Source: an uncultured Paracoccaceae bacterium (GTDB lineage: Bacteria; Pseudomonadota; Alphaproteobacteria; Rhodobacterales; Rhodobacteraceae). From it: a DNA stretch of 41,008 nucleotides. The DNA lies in NCBI GenBank assembly GCA_947503775.1, contig CANNFE010000017.1, forward strand, positions 1 to 41,008, read 5' to 3'. The stretch's first letter is position 1. Every line of letters begins with the position of its first letter. Shown piece by piece: positions 9,050-16,821 of the stretch. A program made the translations under genes and the position numbers. The notes below the pieces were generated by a model that had not been told where the DNA came from, did no database searches, and was given only the letters and a program-made list of their open reading frames with translations.

Positions 9050-9065
9050 CGTTCAACGTTAAACG
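9050..9065. promoter_or_regulatory. Candidate operator between maeB and the bicupin gene
   Basis: CGTTCAACGTTAAACG is a 16-bp dyad with a single mismatched pair, centred on AACGTT and placed in the 125-bp divergent region 24 bp upstream of maeB. The shape resembles operators of LacI- or GntR-type repressors, but no regulator gene lies beside it. Confidence 0.35.
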
Positions 9066-9150
9066 ACTTTTGCATCCCACGGTATGGCGCCAATTGACCA
9101 CGGACGGCGCAGGCTTGCAATTGTCGCCCGCGGCCGCGAGGCTTTGCGCC

Positions 9151-10242
9151 ATGACCGGACCATCACACCCGCGCTCTGACACGGCCCTTCTGGCCGAGGT
9201 CCTTTTGCCCAGCCGCGATCTCGCGGGCGATCTGGCGCTTTTGACCAAGGAGTTCGGCTTCCGTCTTGAGATGATCATGCCGGCCGATGATCCCAGCACT
9301 GCCGTCCTGTCGGGACATGGCATACGCATCCGATTGAAAGTCTGCGACGCGCCGCCGGGCACGTTGATCTGGCGCAGCGATATTCCGGCAGATCCCCGGA
9401 TTTCGCCGGGAGGAACGCGGATCGAAACCGAACCGCTGACCCCGCCGCTGGAGCATCCCGTAACACAGCATGCTTTTGCGGTTCGCCGTCTTGCCGATCA
9501 GGCGCCGTGGGTGATCGGACGAGCCGGGATGCAGTATCGCGACCTGATACCGGATCGGCTTGGCGGGTCGATCATCGCCAGTCACATCCGCATTCCCGAT
9601 GGTGGTCCGGTCCCCGACATGGTGCACTATCACACCGTCGGGTTTCAGTTAATCTTCTGTTACCGGGGCTGGGTCGATCTGGTCTACGAGGATCAGGGGC
9701 CGCCCTTTCGCCTTGAGGCGGGCAATTGCGTGATCCAGCCGCCCGAGATCCGGCACAGGGTGCTGCACGCCTCGGACAATATCGAAGTGATCGAGATCGG
9801 CGTTCCGGCTGAACATGTGACCACCATCGATCACGAGATGACCTTGCCCAACGCCATCCAGAACCCGAACCGTCTTTTTGAAGGTCAGCGGTTTGTTCAT
9901 CACCGGGCAAAGGAGGCCGTCTGGCAGACTGCCGCCCGCACGGGGTTTATCGCGCGCGATACCACAATCGCAGAGCATACGGGCGGGGTCGCCGGTGTCG
10001 AGGTCCTGCGCCGGGATAAAGGGGCGCCCTGTCCGATGCGGCACGACGCCGATATCCACTTCACCTTCGTGATGGAGGGCAGGATGACGCTCCGCGCCGA
10101 AGGCCACCCCGATCAGAGGCTCGAGGCGGGGGATGCGTTCACCCTTCCGCCGGGTCTTGTGACCACTTATGCCGATCCATCCGAAGATATCGAGCTGCTC
10201 GAAGTCACGTTGCCCGGACTCGCTACGGTTGTCCCCGCGTGA
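9151..10242 (+). CDS. VOC-like/bicupin fusion protein of unknown function
   Basis: The 363-residue product has three parts. Residues 1-75 (LAEVLLPSRDLAGDLALLTK, EFGFRLEMIMPADDP) resemble one glyoxalase/VOC half. Residues about 130-215 form a cupin (MVHYHTVGFQLIFCYRGWV through GNCVIQPPEIRHRVL), where His-x-His plus a downstream His can bind metal. Residues about 270-355 form a second cupin (MRHDADIHFTFVMEGRMTL, EAGDAFTLPPGLVTTY) with fewer metal ligands. Many cupins act on small acids or sugars, but the reaction here cannot be named. DMSP-lyase cupins are single-domain, so that role is not supported. ATG 9151 is chosen because it starts the VOC part; upstream codons lie in the intergenic region and maeB. 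It is divergent from maeB. Confidence 0.7.
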   Translation: MTGPSHPRSDTALLAEVLLPSRDLAGDLALLTKEFGFRLEMIMPADDPSTAVLSGHGIRIRLKVCDAPPGTLIWRSDIPADPRISPGGTRIETEPLTPPLEHPVTQHAFAVRRLADQAPWVIGRAGMQYRDLIPDRLGGSIIASHIRIPDGGPVPDMVHYHTVGFQLIFCYRGWVDLVYEDQGPPFRLEAGNCVIQPPEIRHRVLHASDNIEVIEIGVPAEHVTTIDHEMTLPNAIQNPNRLFEGQRFVHHRAKEAVWQTAARTGFIARDTTIAEHTGGVAGVEVLRRDKGAPCPMRHDADIHFTFVMEGRMTLRAEGHPDQRLEAGDAFTLPPGLVTTYADPSEDIELLEVTLPGLATVVPA

Positions 10243-10365
10243 AAGCGCCCGGCCGAGGACGGCCAGACAGACCAATAGAAACAAGACGCCCACAAACACC
10301 ATTCGGCCCTCATCCATTCTGTGCAATAAGGTCGATCTTAGGCGTAAGTTCTTAAGAAATCCCTG

Positions 10366-10563
10366 TCAGTTCTCGGTTCGTTCACGTAGCTCGGCAAGTC
10401 GTGCCGCTGCTTGCTGCTCGGTGAGGTTGGCATCGAACGGATCGCCCGTCTTTTCCGTCAACGCCCTTAGCTCGGCCGCTTGCGCCTCGGTCATCGGGGC
10501 GTCCGGATCGCGCGCGGCCTCCGCATCGGGATCGTCGATAATCGATTTGGTGGGCGGGATCAT
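10366..10563 (-). CDS. DUF3072 small protein
   Basis: This is a 65-residue, highly acidic, helical protein. The segment PMTEAQAAELRALTEKTGDPFDANLTEQQAAARLAEL matches the layout of DUF3072, a small domain that typically tells a reader nothing about function. ATG 10563 is preceded by AAAGGAGACCAGCCG, a strong ribosome site that fixes the start. An upstream in-frame ATG at 10590 lacks one. It is divergent from cdd, with 118 bp between starts, and convergent with the bicupin gene. I infer a cytoplasmic accessory role, but no substrate or partner can be named. Confidence 0.75.
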   Translation of the reverse strand: MIPPTKSIIDDPDAEAARDPDAPMTEAQAAELRALTEKTGDPFDANLTEQQAAARLAELRERTEN

Positions 10564-10681
10564 CGGCTGGTCTCCTTTCTGGTTCAGCATCCTGAAAACG
10601 ATACCGGCTGACGCGAGGTTCCGCGCCTTGCATCCTGCCTTTGTGCCCGTCACTCTTGCGCGATCACCGCTGGAGGATCCC

Positions 10682-11089
10682 ATGACCGCCGACACGCAGA
10701 CCCTGATCGATGCCGCCGCGGCCGTCCGCGAAAATGCGCATGCGCCCTATTCGGGCTTTCCGGTCGGTGCCGCCTTGCGCAGCGCCAGCGGCCAGATCTT
10801 CACCGGCTGCAACGTCGAAAACATCGCCTATCCCGAAGGCACCTGCGCCGAGGCCGGGGCGATCGCGGCCATGATCGCGGCCGGAGAAACCCGGATCATG
10901 GAAGTCGCCGTCATCGCAGGCGGGGCGGAGCCCGTGGCACCGTGCGGGGGCTGCCGGCAAAAGCTCAAGGAATTCAGCGATGCGGATGTCGAGGTGACGA
11001 TGGTGACGACCCAGGGAGCCCGTCTGACGATGACCGTCGGGGACCTTCTGCCCGGGGCCTTCGGTGCGGATCACATGGCCGCCGGCTGA
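10682..11089 (+). CDS. cdd: Cytidine deaminase
   Basis: This 135-residue zinc enzyme deaminates cytidine and deoxycytidine to uridine and deoxyuridine. HAPYSGFPVGAAL and CNVENIAYPEGTCAEAGAI are the substrate and C-A-E zinc/catalytic motifs, and PCGGCRQKLKEF carries the second Cys pair. Length is that of the small tetrameric class. GGAGG lies 5 bp before ATG 10682. It is the first gene of a five-gene salvage operon: deoA follows after 5 bp, then deoB, add and upp with overlaps. The 118-bp gap to the divergent DUF3072 gene must contain the operon promoter; I see no clear operator in it. Confidence 0.92.
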   Translation: MTADTQTLIDAAAAVRENAHAPYSGFPVGAALRSASGQIFTGCNVENIAYPEGTCAEAGAIAAMIAAGETRIMEVAVIAGGAEPVAPCGGCRQKLKEFSDADVEVTMVTTQGARLTMTVGDLLPGAFGADHMAAG

Positions 11090-11094
11090 CCGGG

Positions 11095-12402
11095 GTGGAG
11101 ATCCGGGACACTTTGACGGCGCTGAGGCGGGGAGAGACCCTTCCGCAAGCCGCGTTCGTCACTCTGGCAAAAGGACTGGCCAATGGTGATGTCAGCGACG
11201 CACAGGCCGGAGCCTTCGCCATGGCGGCCCTCCTGCAAGGGCTTGGCGGCGAAGGCCGCGCCTTCCTGACCGAAGCGATGCGCGACAGCGGAGACGTATT
11301 GAGCTGGGACCTGCCTGGCCCGGTGCTCGACAAGCATTCGACCGGGGGCATCGGCGATTGCGTCTCGCTCGTCCTTGCGCCCGCGCTCGCCGCCTGCGGC
11401 GCGTTCGTGCCTATGATTTCGGGCCGCGGATTGGGCCATACCGGCGGCACCCTCGACAAACTGGAGGCGATCCCGGGCCTGTCGACCGATGCCGATCAGG
11501 ACCGGCTGCGCCACCTGACGCAAAAGATCGGTTGCGCCATCGTCGGCGCCTCACAGCGTATCGCGCCAGCCGACAAAAGGCTTTATGCCGTGCGCGATGT
11601 CACCGGAACCGTCGAAAGCCTCGATCTGATCACCGCCTCGATCCTCTCCAAAAAGCTTGCCGCCGGGCTTGATGCGCTGGTGCTCGACGTCAAGGTGGGA
11701 AGCGGCGCCTTCATGCAGCAGATCGGCGACGCGCGGGCGCTGGCGAGCTCCCTTGTCGAGACCGCAAAGAGGGCAGGGTGCCCCACACGCGCATTGATCA
11801 CTGACATGAATGCTCCTCTGGTTCCTGCAATGGGCAACGCGCTCGAGATCCGTGAGGTCCTAGAGGTCCTGACAGGCACCGCTAAAGAGACGCCGCTCTT
11901 CAAGCTGACCTGCGCTTTAGGCGGTAGGCTGCTGCATCAAGGCGCGCTCGCGACCGCCCCGGAGGACGGCGCGGCGCAGATCGCAGGCGCCATCACATCG
12001 GGCGCCGCGCTCGAGCGGTTCGGGCAGATGACGACAGCGCTGGGCGGACCCGCCGACTTTACCGAGCGGTGGGCCGATCACCTGCCGCAGGCGCCCATCC
12101 AGCGTGAGGTGACGGCCCAAGCAGACGGCGTCCTCGGTGCCTTCGACGGTCGCGCCCTGGGCGAGGCCGTTGTCCATCTGGGCGGCGGACGCCTTGTCGA
12201 AACCGACCGGATCGATCCGGCGGTCGGACTTTCCCAGATCGCGCCGCTGGGAGCCAACATCCACGCGGGCGATCCTCTCGCCGTGATCCACGCCGCAAGC
12301 GAAGACGCCGCTGCCCAAGCCGAAACCGCCGTCCGAAACGCCATCAAGCTCGGCGACAGCGCTCGCGAACCGGCCCCCCTGATCCTCGAGGACATAGCCT
12401 GA
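11095..12402 (+). CDS. deoA: Thymidine phosphorylase
   Basis: The enzyme cleaves thymidine or deoxyuridine with phosphate to the base and 2-deoxyribose 1-phosphate. The 435-residue length, KHSTGGIGDCVSL phosphate loop, SGRGLGHTGGTLDKLE signature and GLDALVLDVKVGSGAFM fit DeoA of the glycosyltransferase family 3 type. GTG 11095 is taken as start because VEIRDTLTALRRGE aligns with the family's usual N-terminus. Earlier in-frame starts lie inside cdd. Only a weak GACCGGGG precedes it, so translation is probably coupled to cdd, whose stop is 5 bp upstream. Its product feeds directly into DeoB, encoded next with a 1-bp overlap. Confidence 0.92.
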   Translation: MEIRDTLTALRRGETLPQAAFVTLAKGLANGDVSDAQAGAFAMAALLQGLGGEGRAFLTEAMRDSGDVLSWDLPGPVLDKHSTGGIGDCVSLVLAPALAACGAFVPMISGRGLGHTGGTLDKLEAIPGLSTDADQDRLRHLTQKIGCAIVGASQRIAPADKRLYAVRDVTGTVESLDLITASILSKKLAAGLDALVLDVKVGSGAFMQQIGDARALASSLVETAKRAGCPTRALITDMNAPLVPAMGNALEIREVLEVLTGTAKETPLFKLTCALGGRLLHQGALATAPEDGAAQIAGAITSGAALERFGQMTTALGGPADFTERWADHLPQAPIQREVTAQADGVLGAFDGRALGEAVVHLGGGRLVETDRIDPAVGLSQIAPLGANIHAGDPLAVIHAASEDAAAQAETAVRNAIKLGDSAREPAPLILEDIA

Positions 12403-13589
12403 TGGCCCGTGTCTTTCTTGTCGTCATGGACAGCGTCGGCATCGGCGGTGCCCCCGATGCCGACCGGTTCTTCAACGCAGATCGCCCCGATACCGGCGCC
12501 AATACCGTCCTTCACATCGCCGAAGCCTGCGCCACCGGCGCCGCCGAAGACGGACGCAGCGGCCCGCTCCATCTGCCCTATCTCTCGTCGCTTGGCCTCG
12601 GGCAGGCGGTCCAATTGGCCAGCGGCGCACCTCTTCCGGGCGCGGCCACCACGCCCATCGGAGCATGGGGCGCGGCCACCGAGATTTCGAACGGCAAGGA
12701 CACCCCGTCAGGCCATTGGGAGCTTGCCGGCGTGCCGGTCCCCTGGGACTGGCATTACTTCCCCGACACGGTCCCCGCCTTCCCGCCTGACGTGACAGAT
12801 ACGGTCTGCGCAGCGGCAGGAACGGAAGGCATCCTCGGCAACTGCCATGCGTCCGGGACCGAGATTATCGCAAGGCTGGGCGCGGAGCACCTGAACACCC
12901 ACTGGCCGATCTGCTACACCTCCGCCGATAGCGTCTTTCAGATCGCTGCCCATGAAGAGGCCTACGGATTGGACCGCCTCCTCGATCTCTGCGCTGCCAT
13001 CGCACCGAACCTTCACGCGATGAAAGTCGGCCGCGTCATCGCCCGGCCCTTTATTGGCGATCCCGAAACCGGCTTTCGCCGCACCGGCAACCGCAAGGAT
13101 TTCGCGATTGCGCCGCCGGGCGACACGATCTGCGACCGGGCGCAGCGCGCGGGACATCCGGTCCACGCCATCGGCAAGATCGGCGACATCTTCTCGATGC
13201 GCGGCATAGACGAGGTCCGCAAAGGCACCGATGCCGAGCTGATGGACCATCTGGGCGATCTCATCGAGACCGCGCCGGACGGCGCCCTCGTCTTCGCCAA
13301 TTTCGTGGAATTCGATGCCCTCTACGGACACCGCCGCGACATCTCAGGCTATGCACGCCATCTCGAATGGTTCGACGCGGCCGTCGCGACCCATGCAGGG
13401 AGGTTGAAGTCGGACGATCTGCTGATCCTGACCGCCGATCACGGCAACGATCCCAGCTGGACCGGCACCGACCACACCCGTGAGCGGGTCCCGGTGCTGG
13501 TTCACGGCCTCGGCCCGCAGGAGTTCGGCCACATGGCCTTCACCGACATCGCCGGGCTCGTCGCCCGCCATCTGGAGCTTCCCGAATGA
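12402..13589 (+). CDS. deoB: Phosphopentomutase
   Basis: The 395-residue enzyme interconverts (deoxy)ribose 1-phosphate and 5-phosphate, linking nucleoside breakdown to the pentose pool. It belongs to the alkaline phosphatase superfamily. Metal motifs are visible: MDSVGIGGAPDAD at the N-terminus, GKDTPSGHWE with the phosphorylated Thr, and LTADHGNDPSWTGTDHTRE near the C-terminus. The A of the start codon is the last base of the deoA stop (TGATG), so translation is coupled. The adenosine deaminase gene starts within its last codons (ATGA, 13586-13589). Confidence 0.93.
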   Translation: MARVFLVVMDSVGIGGAPDADRFFNADRPDTGANTVLHIAEACATGAAEDGRSGPLHLPYLSSLGLGQAVQLASGAPLPGAATTPIGAWGAATEISNGKDTPSGHWELAGVPVPWDWHYFPDTVPAFPPDVTDTVCAAAGTEGILGNCHASGTEIIARLGAEHLNTHWPICYTSADSVFQIAAHEEAYGLDRLLDLCAAIAPNLHAMKVGRVIARPFIGDPETGFRRTGNRKDFAIAPPGDTICDRAQRAGHPVHAIGKIGDIFSMRGIDEVRKGTDAELMDHLGDLIETAPDGALVFANFVEFDALYGHRRDISGYARHLEWFDAAVATHAGRLKSDDLLILTADHGNDPSWTGTDHTRERVPVLVHGLGPQEFGHMAFTDIAGLVARHLELPE

Positions 13590-14560
13590 TCCCCAAGATC
13601 GAGCTTCATCTCCACCTCGAAGGCGCGGCCCCGCCCGCGTTCATCCGGGGGCTGGCCGCCGAGAAATCCATCGATCTCTCCGGCATCTTCGACGCGGATG
13701 GGCATTATAAGTACCAAAACTTCAACGAATTTCTGGACATCTACGCCGCCGCCACGAGCGTGCTGCAAAGCCCCGAGGACTTCCACCGTCTGACGCGCAC
13801 GATCCTCGCCGAAAGCGCGGCCCACGGCGTTGTCTATACCGAGCTTTTCCTCAGCCCAGATTTCTGCGGCGGCGGAGATCTCGCCGCCTGGCGCGACTAC
13901 CTCGCCGCGATGGTCGCCGCCTCGAACGAAGCTGAAGCGCAGGATGGCATCACCGCGCGCGGCATCGTCACCGCGATCCGCCATCTGGGACCCGAGCAAT
14001 CGCGCCCCATCGCGCTCTGCGCCGCCGAGACCGCCGGAGACTACATCCGCGGCTTCGGCCTCGCCGGCGACGAGATGCAAGGCATGCCTGCCGATTACCG
14101 ATGGGCCTTCGACTGCGCCCGCGAGGCGGGTCTTGGCCTCACCTGCCATGCCGGCGAATGGGGCGGCCCCCAGATGGTCCGCGCCACGCTCGACGCTCTG
14201 CCGGTCACCCGGATCGGCCACGGCGTGCAGGCCGTCGAGGATCCAGCCTTGCTGGAGCGTCTGGCCGAGGCGGGCACCGTGCTCGAGGTCTGTCCCGGCT
14301 CCAACGTCGCCCTCGGCGTCGTTCCGGACTGGTCCTCCCACCCGATCGAGAGGCTACGGGCGGCGGGCGTCAAGGTCACCGTCTCGACCGACGATCCATC
14401 CTTCTTTCACACCACGATGACCCATGAATATGACCGCCTCTCGGACACCTTCGGCTGGGACAATGAGCTTTTCACAAAGCTGAACCGGGTCGCACTCGAC
14501 GCCGCTTTCTGCGATGACGCCACCAAAGACCGCATCGCCAAAAGACTGGAGCGCCCATGA
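13586..14560 (+). CDS. add: Adenosine deaminase
   Basis: This 324-residue zinc enzyme converts adenosine or deoxyadenosine to inosine or deoxyinosine. ELHLHLEGA supplies the HxH zinc pair, [12 protein letters not shown] the third His with a nearby Glu, RIGHGVQA the catalytic His, and [13 protein letters not shown] the Asp pair. The size is typical. It overlaps both neighbours by 4 bp (ATGA junctions), so it sits inside the pyrimidine salvage operon and adds purine nucleosides to the pathway. The family also contains adenine deaminases; the HAGEWGGP region fits nucleoside-active members, but substrate preference is not certain. Confidence 0.9.
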   Translation: MIPKIELHLHLEGAAPPAFIRGLAAEKSIDLSGIFDADGHYKYQNFNEFLDIYAAATSVLQSPEDFHRLTRTILAESAAHGVVYTELFLSPDFCGGGDLAAWRDYLAAMVAASNEAEAQDGITARGIVTAIRHLGPEQSRPIALCAAETAGDYIRGFGLAGDEMQGMPADYRWAFDCAREAGLGLTCHAGEWGGPQMVRATLDALPVTRIGHGVQAVEDPALLERLAEAGTVLEVCPGSNVALGVVPDWSSHPIERLRAAGVKVTVSTDDPSFFHTTMTHEYDRLSDTFGWDNELFTKLNRVALDAAFCDDATKDRIAKRLERP

Positions 14561-15189
14561 CCGAGCACGTCACCCATGTCACGCACCCGCTTGTGCAGCA
14601 CAAACTCAGCATCATGCGCGATACGTCGACCTCGACCGCCGTCTTCCGGCAGCTCCTGCGCGAGATCAGCCACCTTCTGGCCTACGAGGTCACGCGCGAT
14701 CTGCCGATGACCACGAAACATATCCAGACCCCGATCCAGGAAATGGACGCGCCCATGCTCGCCGGGCGCAAGCTGGCCCTGATCTCGATTCTGAGGGCGG
14801 GCAACGGCCTTCTCGACGGCATGCTCGACCTGATCCCGTCCGCCCGGGTCGGCTTTATCGGCCTTTACCGCGACGAGGAAACGCTGGAGCCGGTGCAATA
14901 CTACTTCAAGGCGCCCGAGCGGATCCACGAGAGGATGGTCATCACCGTCGATCCGATGCTGGCGACCGGCAACTCCTCTGTGGCGGCGATCGATCTTCTC
15001 AAGAAGGCGGGCGCCAAGGATCTGCGGTTCCTCTGCCTTCTGGCCGCGCCCGAAGGGATCGCTCGCATGAAAGAGGCGCATCCCGACGTTCCCATCGTCA
15101 CCGCCGCCATCGATGAGGGCCTGAACGAGAAAAGCTACATCGTCCCCGGCCTCGGCGATGCAGGCGACCGCATGTTCGGCACGAAGTAA
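14557..15189 (+). CDS. upp: Uracil phosphoribosyltransferase
   Basis: The 210-residue enzyme makes UMP from uracil and PRPP, recovering the base released by the preceding enzymes. [14 protein letters not shown] and [20 protein letters not shown] are the uracil-PRTase PRPP-binding segments. The C-terminal [16 protein letters not shown] is the conserved uracil-binding end, so the gene is complete. It overlaps add by 4 bp and is the last gene of the operon. No obvious intrinsic terminator was seen after the stop; 560 bp without genes follow. Confidence 0.95.
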   Translation: MTEHVTHVTHPLVQHKLSIMRDTSTSTAVFRQLLREISHLLAYEVTRDLPMTTKHIQTPIQEMDAPMLAGRKLALISILRAGNGLLDGMLDLIPSARVGFIGLYRDEETLEPVQYYFKAPERIHERMVITVDPMLATGNSSVAAIDLLKKAGAKDLRFLCLLAAPEGIARMKEAHPDVPIVTAAIDEGLNEKSYIVPGLGDAGDRMFGTK

Positions 15190-15507
15190 GGCCCGCCCTT
15201 CCGATCTGGCCGCAGCTTCACGCGCGCCAGAGGGTCGGCGCCTGCATGGCGGCCAAGACGTGGGGCGCGGGCAAGAGAGTTCTGGTCAACCAAAGTGCCA
15301 AGTCCGGGAAGACGCATCACAGGCATTTGGGTCGCAAACAGTCAGAATGCGGATCCAACTCTCAAAAGGATCGATGAAAGGCCGGCCACCGAGCAGACCT
15401 GGAAAAGCATCTGCCATCCGGAGCGCCCTCAGATACGGTGAAGAAACCCACACCGGCACACAAACCCCGAAAGAGCCACGCCGACTCTCCGTCAGTCTTA
15501 GCGACCA

Positions 15508-15633
15508 CTAACCTTAACAGCCATTAACCTTAACGCCGTCCGCACGGGCCTACGCGAAGTTGACCCGGGATTAGATGACCGCTGATCTCATTCTTCCGCC
15601 CCAGCTGAACCCTAACCACGCTTAACCTTAATG
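15508..15633. repeat. Three dispersed copies of a TTAACCTTAA motif
   Basis: Copies are CTAACCTTAACA (15508-15519), TTAACCTTAACG (15524-15535) and TTAACCTTAATG (15622-15633). An inverted copy (CGTTAACCTTAAC on the minus strand) is at 24193-24205. The TTAA spacing does not fit the CtrA consensus TTAA-N7-TTAA. Function is unknown. Confidence 0.45.
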
Positions 15634-15664
15634 CCCTCCCGGAATCGAAACGCCGCTCCTCATC

Positions 15665-15690
15665 TTGCCAAAAATACCTCCGCCGGAGGC
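15665..15690 (-). terminator. Probable intrinsic terminator after the 333-residue membrane protein gene
   Basis: On the minus strand, CCTCC-GGC-GGAGG (15689-15677) forms a 5-bp GC stem with a 3-base loop and is followed directly by TATTTTTGG. It lies 60-90 bp after the gene's stop. Confidence 0.6.
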
Positions 15691-15752
15691 TCCCCACCTC
15701 TCGGTCGGGCCGTCCCTTCGATCAATCGCGACCGGCAAAAGCCTGCGCAGCC

Positions 15753-16754
15753 CTATTCCTCGCAGATCTGCTGAAGCCGGACCCAATCCCCGTCACTCAG
15801 CACCGGCGGCAAGGACATATCGCGCAGCGGATCCGCTTCGATCAACGGCAGGACGCTCTCGCCCGACACATCCACCGCATAGGCATAAGGACTGCTCGGC
15901 ACGCCCGCAGAGGCAAAGGTCGCAAGCAACCCGTCGGTCTGCGGCAGCGGGGCAGGATCCGCAAGAAGTTGCTCCGCATAAAGCTGGATCGCCGCTTGCG
16001 GCAGCGCCCCCGTCGTCAAAAGCTGGAACGTCGCTCGCGTGCCGGCCGATCGCAAAAGACCGTCCAGCGGATCCTCCGCCCGCTGCGTCTCGGTCAGCAG
16101 AAACCCCGCGGCAACAGCCGGATCCTCGTAATCCTCCACCACCGACCGGTCGATCATCGCGACCCCCCCGGGCAGCAGCACCGCCTTGCGGGGCGAGGCT
16201 AGCACCACATGGATCTCCGGCACCTTGAGGCGAAGCGCCAGCGCGTCTAGAACAAGCGTGCCCGTCGCCCCGTCGCAGACCCCGCCCGCTCCGCGCTGTA
16301 GCTCGTCCAAAAGCGCCGCCCCGATCTCGCTTCGCTTGACCTCCGGCACGACGCTCAGCGTGTGCTCGCGGAGAGCGCCCGGTAGCCAGAAAAGCGCCAC
16401 AGCCGCAACCAGCGCCACGCTCGCAAGCACACCCAGGATCCTAAGGCGCCCCGGATGCGGCCCGCCTCGCGTGACCGCACGTTTCACGGTCTCGATCGCG
16501 GCGATCATGTCCTCGTCATCGAGTTCCAGCGTCTCTCCACCCGGCTCGCCGGGCGTGTAAAGCGCCGGACTCTCTCCGGGATTGGCCCGGGTGACCGCAG
16601 GCAGCGACCAATGGCTCAGCGCACGCCCTGCCTTGTCAGAGATAACGAGAGTGGCCTCTCCGAACGTGACAGTGACATTGCGGCGCTGATCTTCGGGACC
16701 GGCGCGCCACAGGCCCCCTGTCTCTAGCCGCTGATATTGCTCGAGAGCCGTCAT
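15753..16754 (-). CDS. Single-pass membrane protein with a degenerate M48-like domain
   Basis: This 333-residue protein has a cytoplasmic-looking N-terminal part (residues 1-100; VTVTFGEATLVISDKAGRALSHWSLP). One membrane segment follows at about 106-126 (ILGVLASVALVAAVALFWLPG), then a C-terminal domain. In the latter, EIHVVLASPRKAVLLPGGVAMIDRSVV resembles the segment before the zinc helix of M48 peptidases. The following helix reads AAGFLLTETQRAED instead of carrying HExxH, so proteolysis is unlikely. This relation is my inference from local pattern. ATG 16754 is chosen because MTALEQYQRLETGGLWRAG begins the conserved-looking part. It lies 67 bp after the DmdB-like gene on the same strand and is probably co-transcribed. 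Confidence 0.6.
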   Translation of the reverse strand: MTALEQYQRLETGGLWRAGPEDQRRNVTVTFGEATLVISDKAGRALSHWSLPAVTRANPGESPALYTPGEPGGETLELDDEDMIAAIETVKRAVTRGGPHPGRLRILGVLASVALVAAVALFWLPGALREHTLSVVPEVKRSEIGAALLDELQRGAGGVCDGATGTLVLDALALRLKVPEIHVVLASPRKAVLLPGGVAMIDRSVVEDYEDPAVAAGFLLTETQRAEDPLDGLLRSAGTRATFQLLTTGALPQAAIQLYAEQLLADPAPLPQTDGLLATFASAGVPSSPYAYAVDVSGESVLPLIEADPLRDMSLPPVLSDGDWVRLQQICEE

Positions 16755-16821
16755 CGATCCGGGGCCTGCTCCGCCTCTTTTACCTGCGCGCCAACCTAGA
16801 CCAGCGCGCCCGGTGCGGCAA

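Larger units (their letters stand above)
15190..15752. other. Gene-free stretch with TTAACCTTAA repeats
   Basis: No supported gene is seen here. TAACCTTAAC-type repeats occur at 15508-15518, 15524-15535 and 15622-15633. A terminator-like hairpin for the minus-strand gene to the right is at 15665-15690. The frames that are open across the first 300 bp show no family features and lack ribosome sites. Confidence 0.5.

Noticed and set aside
9649-10326. Minus-strand frame beginning with a membrane-like helix (MVFVGVLFLLVCLAVLGRAL) at about 10310-10250
   Set aside because: The start looks like a small membrane protein, but the frame continues for 170 codons antisense to the bicupin with no plausible domain. 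A short real peptide would need a stop that is absent.
15158-15511. A 117-codon open frame after upp
   Set aside because: It starts inside upp, has no ribosome site and shows no family features or plausible composition.
15508-15535. CtrA binding site
   Set aside because: The TTAA half-sites are spaced by 6 and 2 bases rather than the 7 required by the consensus.
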